From positions 1 through 64,000 of the forward strand of contig JACVRA010000169.1 of the NCBI GenBank assembly GCA_019828545.1: a DNA stretch of 64,000 nucleotides, given 5' to 3'. The notes under the pieces are model-generated. The model worked only from the letters and a program-made list of their open reading frames with translations, ran no database searches and was not told where the DNA came from. Below are positions 44,875 through 56,900 of this stretch, piece after piece. The stretch's first letter is position 1. Every line of letters begins with the position of its first letter. The position numbers and the translations under genes are program-made. This stretch comes from Paracamarosporium sp. OC-R06-R3 (taxonomy: Eukaryota; Ascomycota; Dothideomycetes; Pleosporales; Didymosphaeriaceae).

Positions 44875-47800
44875 ATGCCAGCTGGACCCAGATCAAGGCT
44901 GCCGCCTCGCAGTAAAAGCAGAGGCAGAAGTAGAGTGAATCCTGCGCCGAGGAAGGACAACAGCCGGCGGACTGCGGCATCCACTCTTCCTCATCGTGCA
45001 CCTTCGCGCTCATCTACTGGCACCTCAAGATCTTCACGACCTCCACATCGAATGCACGTCTTCAAACCACAGCTCAACGATGATAGTGAATCGCAACTGC
45101 CTCCTAGTGCTATACCTCAGGAGCACCGCATAGAGTCGGAACCGGACGACGACACACTGAATGAGGTCATTATGGTTGTAGACTTGCAGCAAAAAGACAC
45201 CGTAGGCTGTTGCTACTATGTAGCACGGGATGAGAAGCTATATCTCATGGAGGATGTGAAGCTCGGAGGACTCGCAGTCGTGGACGCCTGTGCGTATTGT
45301 CCGCCCAAAACATAGATTTTTGAGCTCACCAAGTAAAGTAAGGATCTATATTGACCCAACAATCATTCTCGTCTCGACCAAAACGGACGAAGCTGTCATC
45401 GACTCCCTCGAAAGTTTAGCAGAAGACCGGTTTTCACTCCCATTTCTGTTGGAAGTACGGCCACCTGGCGAGTTCTCGTTTGACATAGCAAAAGGAAAAC
45501 TCGCCAATTTAAAGTTCGATGATCTAGATGGGCCACAGGTCAATTTCGTCGTTCCTGGAGATTTTAATTTGGTTGGGGAGGAGAGCTTAGAGAATACTCC
45601 TGGTCAGCAAGGCAGGCTACTTCGTCTCGCTGGCTTGATCGACTTGGAGAGCCGGCTAACGGTGTGTCTCCCAGTACTCCAACCATGGATGGTATTAATT
45701 ATTGATAGATCGGCTGTGCTGGTGCACTGCTGTCCTACTTACAGCGGAGGCGTGCTGCTGCTTATCTTCCAGGGGACCAGGCAGCTAACGAGATGTTTCG
45801 CACCTCGTCGCTAGAGATGTTCAGTCTTCAGGATACTATGTAAGGGAAACGGAATAAGTGGTTCTTACACGACATTAATCTTACTAGGTTCATCACTGCT
45901 GATACCCTTCATTCCCTTCAGATCATGCAGGATGAGTCGCATCCTAATACACATAATCAAGGCCCAACAAAGGCAGCTTCCGGATCGAAAGAAAGTTTGT
46001 CGATATTCGGCTTGTTTCAGCATCTAGCTCGCACCCCACAAGGAAAACACCTACTACGGCAATGCTTCCTCCGCCCTAGTCTGACTTTAAACACCATCCA
46101 TGAGCGGCTAGATACCATCAACACATTCCTCCGCCCTGAAAACTCGGTCAACTTTGATGCCATAGTGAACAGCTTGAAATCTACTGGCAACATGCGTACC
46201 ACCTTAATTAACCTGAGGAAAGGAACCGCTGCTGGAGCTGGGAAGACTGGCAAGAGCACTTCAAGCAGTCTATGGACGAACATTCGACGTTTTGCTTTCC
46301 ACGCACTAAAAATTAAGGAGTTGCTCCAAGACATACTTGGTGGTGAGCGCCTGGCTATCAGAATGAGAATACTCGAGGTGTTTGAAGGATATCACATCGC
46401 GCAGGTCGGTCGAAGAATCAGTGATACGGTTGATTTCGATAAGTCTGCCGAAGAATCTCGAACTGTTATACTGGAAGGCGTCGATGAGGAGCTCGACAAC
46501 ATGAAACGCACATTTGCCGGTCTAGATGATCTACTTGGAACCGTTGCGCGTAACTTATCGGAAAAACTTCCAGCGACTTTTCAAGGCTCACTGAATGTCC
46601 TTTACTTCCCACAGATCGGGTTCCTCATCACAGTGCCGCTCGACTCTGCAACAGGTGAAGCAGTGTACGATGGTAGGTTTGACGATCCTTGGGAGCGCAT
46701 GTTCTCAACTGAAGATCAAGTTTACTTCAAAAATAGTCAGATGCGAGAGATGGACGGCCATTTTGGTGATCTATATGGCATAATCTCAGATCGAGAGATC
46801 GAGATCAGTCATGAGCTTGCACAGTTCGTTCTTGGGTACGAAAATTTACTGACGACTGCATCGGACATTTGTGGAGAGCTGGACAGCGTTCTTGCTCTAG
46901 CACAAGGAGCTCGACTTTACAATCTTTGTCGTCCTACAGTTTCGAACAATAACATTATCCGGATCAAAGGTGGTTGGCACATACTTGAAGAGCTTAATGT
47001 CTCCTCTTTTGTTCCCAATGACGCCATTCTTGTCGGGGGTTCCAACATCACCCCAGACACTGAAAACAGTATTTCTGATAACTTACTTAGCTGTCACGCA
47101 CACACTCATGAAGCTGGACCAAGTATGCTGATACTAACTGGTCCCAACTATTCTGGAAAAAGCATCTATTTGAAGCAGGTTGCTTTGATAGTATACATGG
47201 CACATGTTGGCAGCTACGTTCCTGCAGGAAGTGCAGAAATTGGTCTCACGGATAGGATACTATCCCGGGTCACAACTCGCGAAACCGTGTCTCGAGCACA
47301 GAGTGCCTTCATGATAGACCTCCAGCAGATCTCTCAAGCATTGAGCCTAATTACCCCGAGGAGTCTTTTGATCATAGATGAGTTCGGGAAAGGCACCGAG
47401 TCGTGTGATGGTGCCGGGCTAGCTTGTGCTGTATTCAAATACCTCCTGGACCTTGGCAGTAATAGTCCGAAAGTCATCGGAGCAACGCATTTCCACGGTA
47501 TGACATGATAACGATCACGAATTCAAGTATTAATATGCTAGACGCTAATTCATGTTAGAGATATTTGAGAATGGACTGCTCAAAGCAAGCTCATCACTCG
47601 CACTCGGACATATGCAGGTGCAAGTTGACGAACATGCTTCAGACCCGGACGACCAAATTACCTACCTATACAAGTAAGTTTATTCAGGCGAATTGTATAG
47701 TTAAATACTTAGCTGTAATAGTTTCTGTGACGGCCGAAGTAACTCAAGCTTCGGTACTTGGTATGGCATGATCCCAGATTCAGCTTGCCTTTCCAACTCT

Positions 47801-48115
47801 TCATGTCCATAGCTTATATTCTTCAGTTGTGCAGCCATGAATGGTGTTCCAAAGAACGTAATCCAGCGTGCAGATGAAGTCATAGCGATGGGTCTATCGG
47901 GAAAAGATCTTATTGCCGCCTGTTCAGTCATGCCTCCATCAGAGGTTTTGGAACTCGAGGAAGCGGTGAGTTGCCTTGGATGACCACAAACAGTTCTGAT
48001 ACCACATCAGGAACACATCGCACGTGAATTTCTAGAAGAAGATCATTTCATCCATCCGAGAAAGGTATTGGGCGGTATGCTTGCTATATCTGCTACAAAT
48101 GAGCATCGGTCCTAG
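44875..48115 (+). CDS. MSH5: MutS homologue 5 (meiotic crossover factor)
   Basis: Msh5 pairs with Msh4 in a sliding clamp that stabilises meiotic recombination intermediates; it does not repair mismatches. Eight exons (44875-45289, 45339-45661, 45709-45839, 45888-47497, 47559-47673, 47722-47760, 47827-47965, 48011-48115) give 958 residues in closed phase. The first 110 residues are a basic, Ser/Arg-rich extension. Core landmarks are VVDALRIYIDPTIILVST, LESRLTIGCAGALLSYLQRRRAAAYLP (residues about 236-263), Walker A GPNYSGKS (708-715), DEFGKGTES (from 787), and THFHEIFENG across intron 4. The C-terminal dimerisation segment NFCDGRSNSSFGTCCAAMNGVP is split over exons 5-7, one of them 39 nt. Reading on in the exon 4 frame would stop at 47508 and lose this end. 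Confidence 0.93.
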
Positions 48116-51100
48116 ATCAACGCTGCCAAGGGGGTAACCTTACCAATGTTTCGGTAAAGCTTACGGAGTGAAAGTCTATTTTAGATTGAATCCCGACCAT
48201 TCAGACCCCGAGCGAACCGGTGAAGCTCTGTATTGTGCCGCAGACAGGAACAGGCACAAGATCTCAAGGGCCCATTAGGTTCTTTTCCTATATAAAACCC
48301 TGAAAATGACAACTCTTTAAACCCTGTGTCCTACGTTATGAGATCATTGTCGGCGAAAAACATAGACAATAATATGATGATTGGAGCTGCCAGCCAGCTT
48401 GTGGCCACCCACACTCATTTAGAAAATGAGAACAAAGTTATAATTGCACCGAGCAACTTCCATCAATCGCGACAGTAGACGGAGGCTACGATCAGTTATC
48501 CGGCTCACCCATGAGTGGATATAGTCTCAGCGAGCATCCTTTCGGGACTAATTGTACATCGGGTGATCATCAACGTACTTGTGATAGTAGCATCTTTGGG
48601 TGCCCGTGGCAGCCTCGTGGGCCGACGGGACGCGTCTCGGATTGCGAACAGCAATTCCGTGCTGTGACGACAAATGTACCTCTTGAATTGTAAGCGACAC
48701 GGATACTTTAATGGCTACCATCCTCAATGTTCGAAGGGAATCGCCTTCTGCGCCGCTCGTGTATTACCGTCATCATGCCCAAAGCAACGATCGAGATCGC
48801 ACTTGGAGGCAACTGCGCACAATGACGCAAGCTGAGACCTAGTATACTGCTAACAGATCAAATATAGCAACGGCAGATCTCCTCATCCCCACTTTCATCG
48901 ACAAATGCACGCTGCCGCCACCAGCGTTCCGGACGAAGCTTATTTCAACCTTCTCCTCACCCTACAACGATTCTCACTCGCCCGTATCTGCGCTTTGCTG
49001 CAAGCATCCCCCGCAATCTACCTACGTCTTACCTTCGCACTCCACGTGGGGGTGGAACTCGCCCACTGTCGGCTCGTAATTCTCCATAAGAGGACCCCCA
49101 CGACCCAGTTCTTCCGTACCCGGCCCATAAAGTGCCTTGATCTCTCACCGCTATAAGCCATTGCAACTTAAATCAAGCTACGTGGCCATCCCACTACACA
49201 AAGCATAACATCGCAGTTCTCTACACCTTGGTTGATGAACGGTAGAAGCGACATCGCCCGGCAGATGTAAACTAGACCGGTCAATGCGTGACCAAATCAC
49301 CTGGCTCACATTTGGGCTCAAGGTGCGAGAAACCCTGCAAGCTGGGTGCCTACTTCGAAATCAATTATCCGATCCCATCGATCGGCGTTTGAATCGGCGA
49401 GCGACAAAGGTGGAGACTTGTCAGCGAGGTGAGAGGAATAATGCGGCTCAACTATTCAGAACTGCATGTTCGCAAGAGCCAGAGACGTGTGTTGGTCTCT
49501 AGACCTTTGCCACAACGACGCCCGACGGTCAGGGCTGCTGGTGGCCCACCGTACGCCTGTCAGGGCTGCACCACGGAATTCGAAAAGCGTCGTTCCAACC
49601 GCATTGGTATAGAGCACTCGTGCAGTGGATTACGCAGACCGGTCCCTGCTCAAATATCGGCACGTCCTTCCAGTAAAGGAAGTTCTGACGAACATTGAGG
49701 GTGGTCTGGGATTTGATCCCGCAGAGCCGCACATTAGCTTCATAGCGACTGCAGGTCGATCGAGATGCGCTACAATCTATACTTTTATTCTTCGAGGATT
49801 CACGGCGGCTACGGCGGGAGCAATGATGGACCATTGGTTTAGTCCGATAGCAGATGTCACGAAAAGAACGAACTATGAGCTCTTCTCAAGATCGGACATA
49901 GCCGGGGCAGGAGAAGCTACCAGACGGCATGAGGCATTCCAGAACGCATCGTCTCCGCAGCGCTAAGAGTCAGAAAGTCTCATTCAACAGCGCATTGAAG
50001 ACACTAGAAAGAACGCGAAGCAGAGCATGGTTGAGCTGTTGACCATTGCTGTTGTGGTTTTGATTTTCAGGCGAGCTAGCCGCGGCTCAGATCCGCTCGG
50101 AAACCGAACAACGACAGGAGCCGTTGTATAGCAGTCAAGCGGGAAGCCGAAGACTCGGCTACGTACCAACCGCTGCAGTCAGGTAGACATGGAATTCTGG
50201 ATCTCGATCGCCCAGAAATCCCATCCGACCATGGTCGGCCTTTGCCGGTGGTGTTTTGTTGGTAGCCGCCGTACTCGGGCCGTTAATGCTCGACCACAGG
50301 CCCCCTCCTCCACCAACATCATCGCCTGCACGGACCGCGCACGCGATCCTTCCCAGCACACTTCCACCAGGTGGCTCGCTACTGACGACGCCTTTCTTCT
50401 GAGGCCATTCGAAGGCGCATGTGCCACACCAAGCGCCTGCGTGGACCCCGCAATCGGTTGGAGACGCAACACGTACCAGCAGCAGCTATCCGCTCCCGCA
50501 AACAATGCAAAGGGATGGGGACAAGGCTAACGGCAAGCGGAGCCATGTGCGTGATTGACAGGCAGAGGTGTTCGCCATGGGATTCAGCAGCTGCATACGA
50601 AAAACAGACGGGCTTGACACGAATATGCTACGATGTTGCGTATGCTTGCTTCCGCCAAGCAATATTGGAGAGGAGAGGAACCTGCTCAGGGTCTTGACAC
50701 GGCGGACGCGAACGATCGAAGTTGCAACGGGGTCTGGGCAAGGCCAGCTTGACTGCATGGCTGGACTCACTCCTGCACCTTGGACGGTAGCATATAGAGT
50801 GCTCTACCCCCTCATGGCGTCTCGTAGACACGGCTGCTATCGTGCAACGTTGAGCCATTGTGTAGGATTTTGCCCCAATGGCGCCTTGCCAACGGCACCT
50901 GGCCGAGGGCTGGTTGGTCAGAAAGCGTACAAGGCAAAAAGCGACAGGTTATGCAACAGTGATTGGCTGGCACGAGAGGTTCTTTTTGGCCAACTGGGCC
51001 GGGATGCGGTGGTCGGAAGTCCGGTCGACGTCCAAGGTCGGATGTAGGCAAAGGCAACGAGGCAGAGGAATTAACGTCGAACCGCGGCAGGCGATGGCGA

Positions 51101-52064
51101 CGGTTGACCCCAGTTTTGATGGACGCAAAGTGGCTAGCGCAAGGCGGGAGAGCAGCATGCTCCTGCACCGCAACTCAGGGTCATTCTCTGCAGGGTCAGA
51201 TTCGACCCTCCGACTCCGATGTCTTGGACACGATGGTTCGATTGTTGGACCATTGGATGCTTGACTCGCAGACGGCATTCTGACGGATGCGCAATCTCGC
51301 AAGGTTATGCTGGACCATGTAGACGCGAGATGGAGACGGTGGGAGACACAGGATCCGGCCGTTACCGGAGGCGACGAGCCAGCACGGCCACATGTCTCAG
51401 AGACGACTGGCGAGGTTTGTGAAGACGCTGGAGCAGGCGCAGAAGGCCCATGAGGCCCATGAGACCCATGGGGAGCATCGACGGGCGTCTTAAACACGGA
51501 GGCTGGACGGCGGATGCACAATGACGACGGACCCGTTGGCCAAGCTTTCCCGTGGATTCGAACAGTCTGTCTGTGCACGGCGATGCGCAGCCAGCCGCCG
51601 CCCCGCCTGGGGACGCGACAGGACCGTCGCCTTGTGCGTCGTCTGCCTCTGTGCCTCTGACACGGCGGGGCGGAGCACCGAGCAGACTCAGCGCCGTTGC
51701 CAGATCGTCGATCGTAGCCGTGTTGGGCCAGCGCGTCTCTCTCCCAGAATGCCATGGTGGAGCGGCCGCCTGTTGGTCAGCCGCCCGCCGACGATGCACA
51801 AGCCAAGGTGCGAAGACGGCGCGGCTGCAGTGTACCACGGCTCTCCCTTGCGGGCGGGCGCAGCAGGGAGAAGACTGCCGTGGAGAAGATGCTCTGTCGA
51901 CGTTGTGAACGGGCAGTCAGCGCTAGGTGTGCCCTGTGTCTGTGTCCAGAACATGACCGTCTGCGAGCTGACTAACCTGTCACTGCTCATGGAATGTGGA
52001 ATGTACTCCATGTACCTTCACCTTCCTCCGCCCGCACGTGTGCACGCAACCGCATGGCGCTCCG

Positions 52065-52096
52065 ACAAGCCCACAAGCCCACAAGCCCACAAGCCC
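52065..52096. repeat. 8-bp tandem repeat, four units
   Basis: Four perfect adjacent copies of ACAAGCCC, followed by a partial unit ACAC, about 350 bp before the AflR-like start codon. Confidence 0.85.
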
Positions 52097-52370
52097 ACAC
52101 GATGCCACAGCACGGGGCAACGGCGGCACAAGCTCTCAACTCGAGATGCAGGCCAGCCAGAACGTGCACTGGGCCTGTAAGATCTCAGCCCCAGTCGAGC
52201 AGGCCAACAGCGCCAGCCCTGCACCCACCCTGTCCTTGCAGGGCCCAGCGTCAGCTTGACGCCCACCGGAGACCACCCTGGTACATGCTGGAATTCCTTC
52301 GAGATCGCTGCCCACTCGAGCCTAGTGCCTTTGGGGCTGCATCGACCTGCACCTCTGTCTGGCTCTCTCC

Positions 52371-52380
52371 GTATATAACA
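52371..52380 (+). promoter_or_regulatory. TATA-like element of the AflR-like gene
   Basis: GTATATAACA lies about 70 bp before the start codon at 52446 and is followed by a pyrimidine-containing stretch typical of fungal transcription starts. Confidence 0.45.
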
Positions 52381-52445
52381 CCTACGCTGCTCCGTTCAGC
52401 AAAGGCCATCATCCCCAAGTACTTCCACCCAGGCTGCCTCACGCA

Positions 52446-53920
52446 ATGTTCCAAGCTGCTCAACAATCCTACACATCTCAGCCTTCATCCACTCCTTCCA
52501 TCAACGCCATGGCCACTGTGCCTCCTCAAAACACCATGCTCACCGGCCCCAACGGCGAGCAGAAGCCCCGCAAGCTACGAGCTTCCTGCGATGCCTGCTC
52601 CCGTGCAAAGGTCAAGTGCGACAAGGTTCGACCAACCTGCCACAGGTGTGGCAACATGGGCATCTGCTGCAACTACTCGCCCTCGATGAGGTAAGCCCAC
52701 TCTGCTTTGATACTGGGGTTCCAAGCTTACACGCGTGTAGACTGGGCAAGCCACGCAAGAACAGGAACCCTGATGGCACTATTATGCGCGATGTATCGCC
52801 AGCTAGCTCATGTGGTCCGCTCAACTTGAACCAGCGCCCGGACATGATTCCCCGCACTGCTTCCTACACCACGGAGAGCTCTCCAGAACCCTCAGACCCT
52901 TTCTTCTTCGGACCCGCGACTCCAGAGTACCACTTCCAGGATGCCTACATGGGCAGTACTTTTGAAGGTGCCCAGTCACCTTACTCTGAGACCGGCTCCT
53001 TCCTCAATGGCTGGTCCAACGATGACCACCTGATGTTCACGAGCCCATCAGAGATGTTCACCAGCATGCCCCAATTCTCTACCTCTCCCTATGCAAGCCA
53101 CGTTCGATCATCGAGCGTGCACAGCCAACCCGAGATGTTTGCACCAATGGAAGGTATCCACTCGCCTTTGGCTAGCCCGACCTTCTTTGGAATGTCAGAG
53201 CAGCAAAGTCTTCCCATGTTCAACCACGACAAGATGACGGTGTCTCCACCTGCTATCTCTCGAACTCCCCTTCCTACTCCTCCTGCATCCACCACCACCT
53301 CCAACCACGACTGCACCCAGTTCGCCTTCCAGACGCTCAACAGTCTCTACTCACCGCCGGCTGCGCAGCCAGCTGCAGGCGATTTCAACGGCTCCTCAAA
53401 CAGTCTGCCTACCCTCGACACCGTCATCTCTACCAACAAGTCGGCCGTGGACAAGCTCTTTGTCCTTTTGGGTTGCCCGTGCTCTACCAACCCACACTTT
53501 TCCACCACCATTGCCTTCACCATTGTCAAGATCCTCTCATGGTACCAGGCAATCTCCAGTGCAAGCCAGTCTGAGGTTGACTCTCCCATCAACACACAGA
53601 TGGAGGCCTTTTCTCATTCTCCCATCTCCATGGGTGACTTCAACTCCATGAGCGAGGGTGACGATTCCTACCGCGCCCAGTTTGTGCTGACGGAGCTTCG
53701 CAAAGTCGAGAAGCTCATCGACAAGTTCTCTGAGCGCTACACCAAGAACGCGAACCAAGCCGAGACTGGAATCGATGGCGGCATCTACAGTGCGTTGGAG
53801 TCTCTCCTCCGCACACGTGTGCGCGACACCTTCAAGGTGACGATGCGCAATGCACCCGAAGACGTCAAGCGACAGGTCGCTTCGCGATCGCACAACCGCT
53901 CGCGTACGCACACACTCTAA
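52446..53920 (+). CDS. AflR-like Zn2Cys6 transcription factor
   Basis: Exons 52446-52690 and 52741-53920 give 474 residues. The zinc cluster (Cys48, 51, 58, 65, 68 and 75 in CDACSRAKVKC and CHRCGNMGICC) is flanked by KPRKLRAS and followed by the basic linker MRLGKPRKNRN. This form is characteristic of the AflR subfamily and binds a partly palindromic TCG-N5-CGA-type site. The single intron lies right behind the zinc cluster. The middle is Ser/Pro-rich. Residues about 310-460 (VDKLFVLLGCPCSTNPHFSTTIAFTIVKIL ...) resemble the AflR C-terminal regulatory domain (PF08493). No polyketide synthase or other pathway gene is near, so the aflatoxin role of the namesake should not be carried over; many ascomycetes have AflR-like regulators of unrelated function. 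Confidence 0.87.
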
Positions 53921-56900
53921 ATTTATCTATTTTTTTTTCCCTTCTTCATTTGCTGCGAGTTAGCGATTGTACATTCTTATCTCTTCGCTTCCTGTTGATG
54001 CTTCATATCTCCATTACTTTCCAGTTACGATTGCGCATTATAGACTTTTGCTTCACGGCCATGAGAGGTGTTATTCATGTTTTCATACGAGTACACATGG
54101 TTGTTCCTACTTCGGGCGTGCTGTACTCTGCTCTGCTGCGGGGCATCTGCATGCCTTGCCTGTGTGCCTGTTGCCTGGCTTGGGGAAAAATAGACTTCGC
54201 TTCTGGTATACATATTTTTGGAAAGAGGACGACGGGGAGGACAGGCAAGGGGCAGTGTAGCGTGCTGGCTGTCACACACAGGCTGTTACAGGGGGGGAGA
54301 TAGATTACGGCAGGGCACGCACGCTTTTTGGATACGGCCCACGAACACTTAGGCTTGCGTCACGACAGGTGCGCTTGCGAACAGATGAATTGAATGAAAT
54401 GAAATGTCTATCCTTTACAGCCATGCATCCACCTCTCCTCGAGTGCCTGATGGAAAGTGTTTGGGAGAATTTTGGGGGCGGGCTCAATCAGGCTCAATAC
54501 CCGCCGCCCGTGCTAGGACTGGATCCCAAGCTCGGGATGGGTAAGCACAAGCACGAGAACCGCCGCCATGTCACCTTTCTTACTTTAGCTGGCGTCCATT
54601 GTCCATAGGTCAGTCATTTTTGTGGAATGTGCCTTTCGCGCGCTTCGAGGGTGATAAGCGACTTGCAGCGAGCCAGCCAGCCAGCCCCTTCGTCATCACT
54701 ATCACAATCACATCACTACCTATCATCGCCGTCATCATCAATAAGAATCGCCACCCCCAAATGTGCAAAGGGCACAGCTGAGGATAGCAGCAGTAGCAGC
54801 AGCATCATCATCATCGTCTTACTTGGTTTAGACATGGATAGATTTGGGATTGATTGATGTGGTGTGATGCGGAGTGATGACCTGGCATACCATCCCCCAT
54901 CCCGTACCACAACATAGCATCTCTCGCGCGTCGGCCCCCAAACAAGCACCGGCATGTGGATGTCATGGGAGGGCTAATCTCGTCCATGGCATACATGCAT
55001 GCATACATGTATGTATGTATGTACGTCCATGTCGTGTCTCTCCGGTACCTTGGATGGGATGGGGTGGGATGGGATGGGATGGGATGGGATGAGGCAGAGT
55101 TCGCCATGTGTCACGCCTCTCTGTCTGTACCTGGGCAGCACGCAAAATGTGGAGATGGATGTAGGGGCTTTAGGTGGAGTCGCTGGCGCTGGGACGAGAT
55201 TTCTGAGCAGATGAGGCGGCAGGCAGGGACGAATGGCGTGGTGGAGAGGAGCGCGGTGGTGCAGGCAGGGCTGGCTGTAGCCGACGGCTTGGTTGCAGGT
55301 AGCCAGGTGAAGTCGGCCGCATGGGGGAAAAGGTCGGCGGGCGATGTTACTGTCACAAGGCATGTATACGGCGTGGGACGAACGAGTGGTGGAAAATGGC
55401 ATCGGATGAAGCTAGCTGGCGCTGGGGGCGGCGGCGGCGCCGCCGTTGAGCGGGAGTGGTAGGGCTAAGGCAAGGAACGGAAGGAGGGAATGCAGATCGG
55501 GAGGCCGCCCAGGGCCCGCGGATGCACTTTTGGTGCCAGGCCAGCGCTTTCCATGGCGGCAGAGACATGCGTGCAGAGACAGTGTGCACGTCTTTATGTC
55601 TTGGACGATTGTTTGATTGATGCGGAGGGAGAGACAATGCGGATGCGAGTGCCAGTGCCAGTGCCAGTGCCGAGCCACCGTGTACCGTGTGCAGCGGGTC
55701 GAGCCTTCCGCTGCAGCGCAGTATACGCCTCCTGCTCGCTGACCACCAGAAACCCCATCGAGGGTGCACATGCGCCGTGCTTCTTTTCCTTGCAACCGCC
55801 CCTCCGAAGCAGCATGCCGCACTCGAAGCCCAAGGGCGCAGCGCTCGCCGGCCGTGGGACTCGTCGCAACGCGCAAAGCCGCCCCGGATCGGCGCCGTGC
55901 ATGCTTTATTTCTGGCCGTTTGGCTGTCTCGATTCATGCTGACCTGGATTCAGCCCTACGCACACAGCACCAAGCTCGCTCGTCTCAGGCGTCGTTCGTC
56001 CTCAGTAGCGGACCCCAGGATGGGGCGACGGGTCCCGCCGTGGAACCGCCCACGGTACACGGCTAGATGCCCGTTAGCTCACACATCACAATCTGTGCCG
56101 CCCCGTACCTCGACGACGAAACACACCGGAACCACCACCGTGTCGGCCTGAGGCCGGCCTGAGGCATCCATCGCCCGTGGCTTGTGATTAGGTAAGCGAG
56201 CCGCGAGCTGGATCGCTGAACCACCTCAGGGCCTCCGCTGGACCCTGAGAATCATCGAAATGCAGGGAGAAAGGATGGCCTTTTCAGATCGTCGATCGGG
56301 ACACGTGTGCAGCCTCTGCGCTGATTATATGTTCCTTCAACCCAACTGCAGCAGTGGAGAACCAACACTCGCCTACCGCTCTGCGTGGCTGCACGTAGAT
56401 TTGATCGATACCCTGGCGCCAGACCCAACACGCTCACCGTTCGCGCAAAAAACACCAGATCCTATCGCGAGCGACTGCCTGTTGGAGGCTTGCGATAGTC
56501 GCCACCCCATGCCTGCTAGCTGCGAAGGCGGAAGGCCCGGCTTGTGGAGAAGATCCGACTCCAATCGCCTACATTTGCCCTGCGCCCCATGCCATTCGTC
56601 ACACCCTCTTACTGCACGGCTATCTGCTTCCTGATGGTGACGGCTGCCTGACTGTCCATGTTCCGATATCGTTCGTCCGATACGACGCCATAGCCGCGTA
56701 TACTCGCAACTTGAGAACGGTATTCGCAGACAAGCATAGCCGAATACGGCACCCCGTCATGCGACAGCTTGCACACTCGCTTTGCTAGCTGACTGCTTCG
56801 ACGACCTCGCTTGCGCTCACGCTCCGAGAGGGCATCGCGACAACAAATGGCGCACTGTCTCACTCCAGTCTCCGCCCAACCCTGCCGACTGTGCCTCTCA

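Larger units (their letters stand above)
48116..52445. other. 4.3-kb intergenic region upstream of the AflR-like gene
   Basis: No protein family or RNA gene was recognised. Frames such as minus 50949-51755 and plus 51521-52180 overlap on both strands and have the Arg/Pro/Ser composition of chance frames in GC-rich DNA. An 8-bp tandem repeat and a TATA-like element at its right end are listed separately. It may be a long regulatory region for the lone regulator. Confidence 0.5.

Noticed and set aside
47498..47508. Apparent early stop in MSH5 shortly after THFH
   Set aside because: It lies in intron 4; splicing to 47559 restores THFHEIFENG and the full C-terminus.
49710..49726. Short hairpin GGGAT-ttg-ATCCC
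   Set aside because: Too short and isolated to be called a terminator or RNA gene; expected by chance.
50949..52180. 268- and 219-codon frames on opposite strands upstream of the AflR-like gene
   Set aside because: They overlap each other and have simple-sequence composition without any family resemblance.
55353..56151. Frames of 150-194 codons on both strands in the repeat-rich gap
   Set aside because: Overlapping in several frames, include microsatellite-encoded runs; no evidence for coding.
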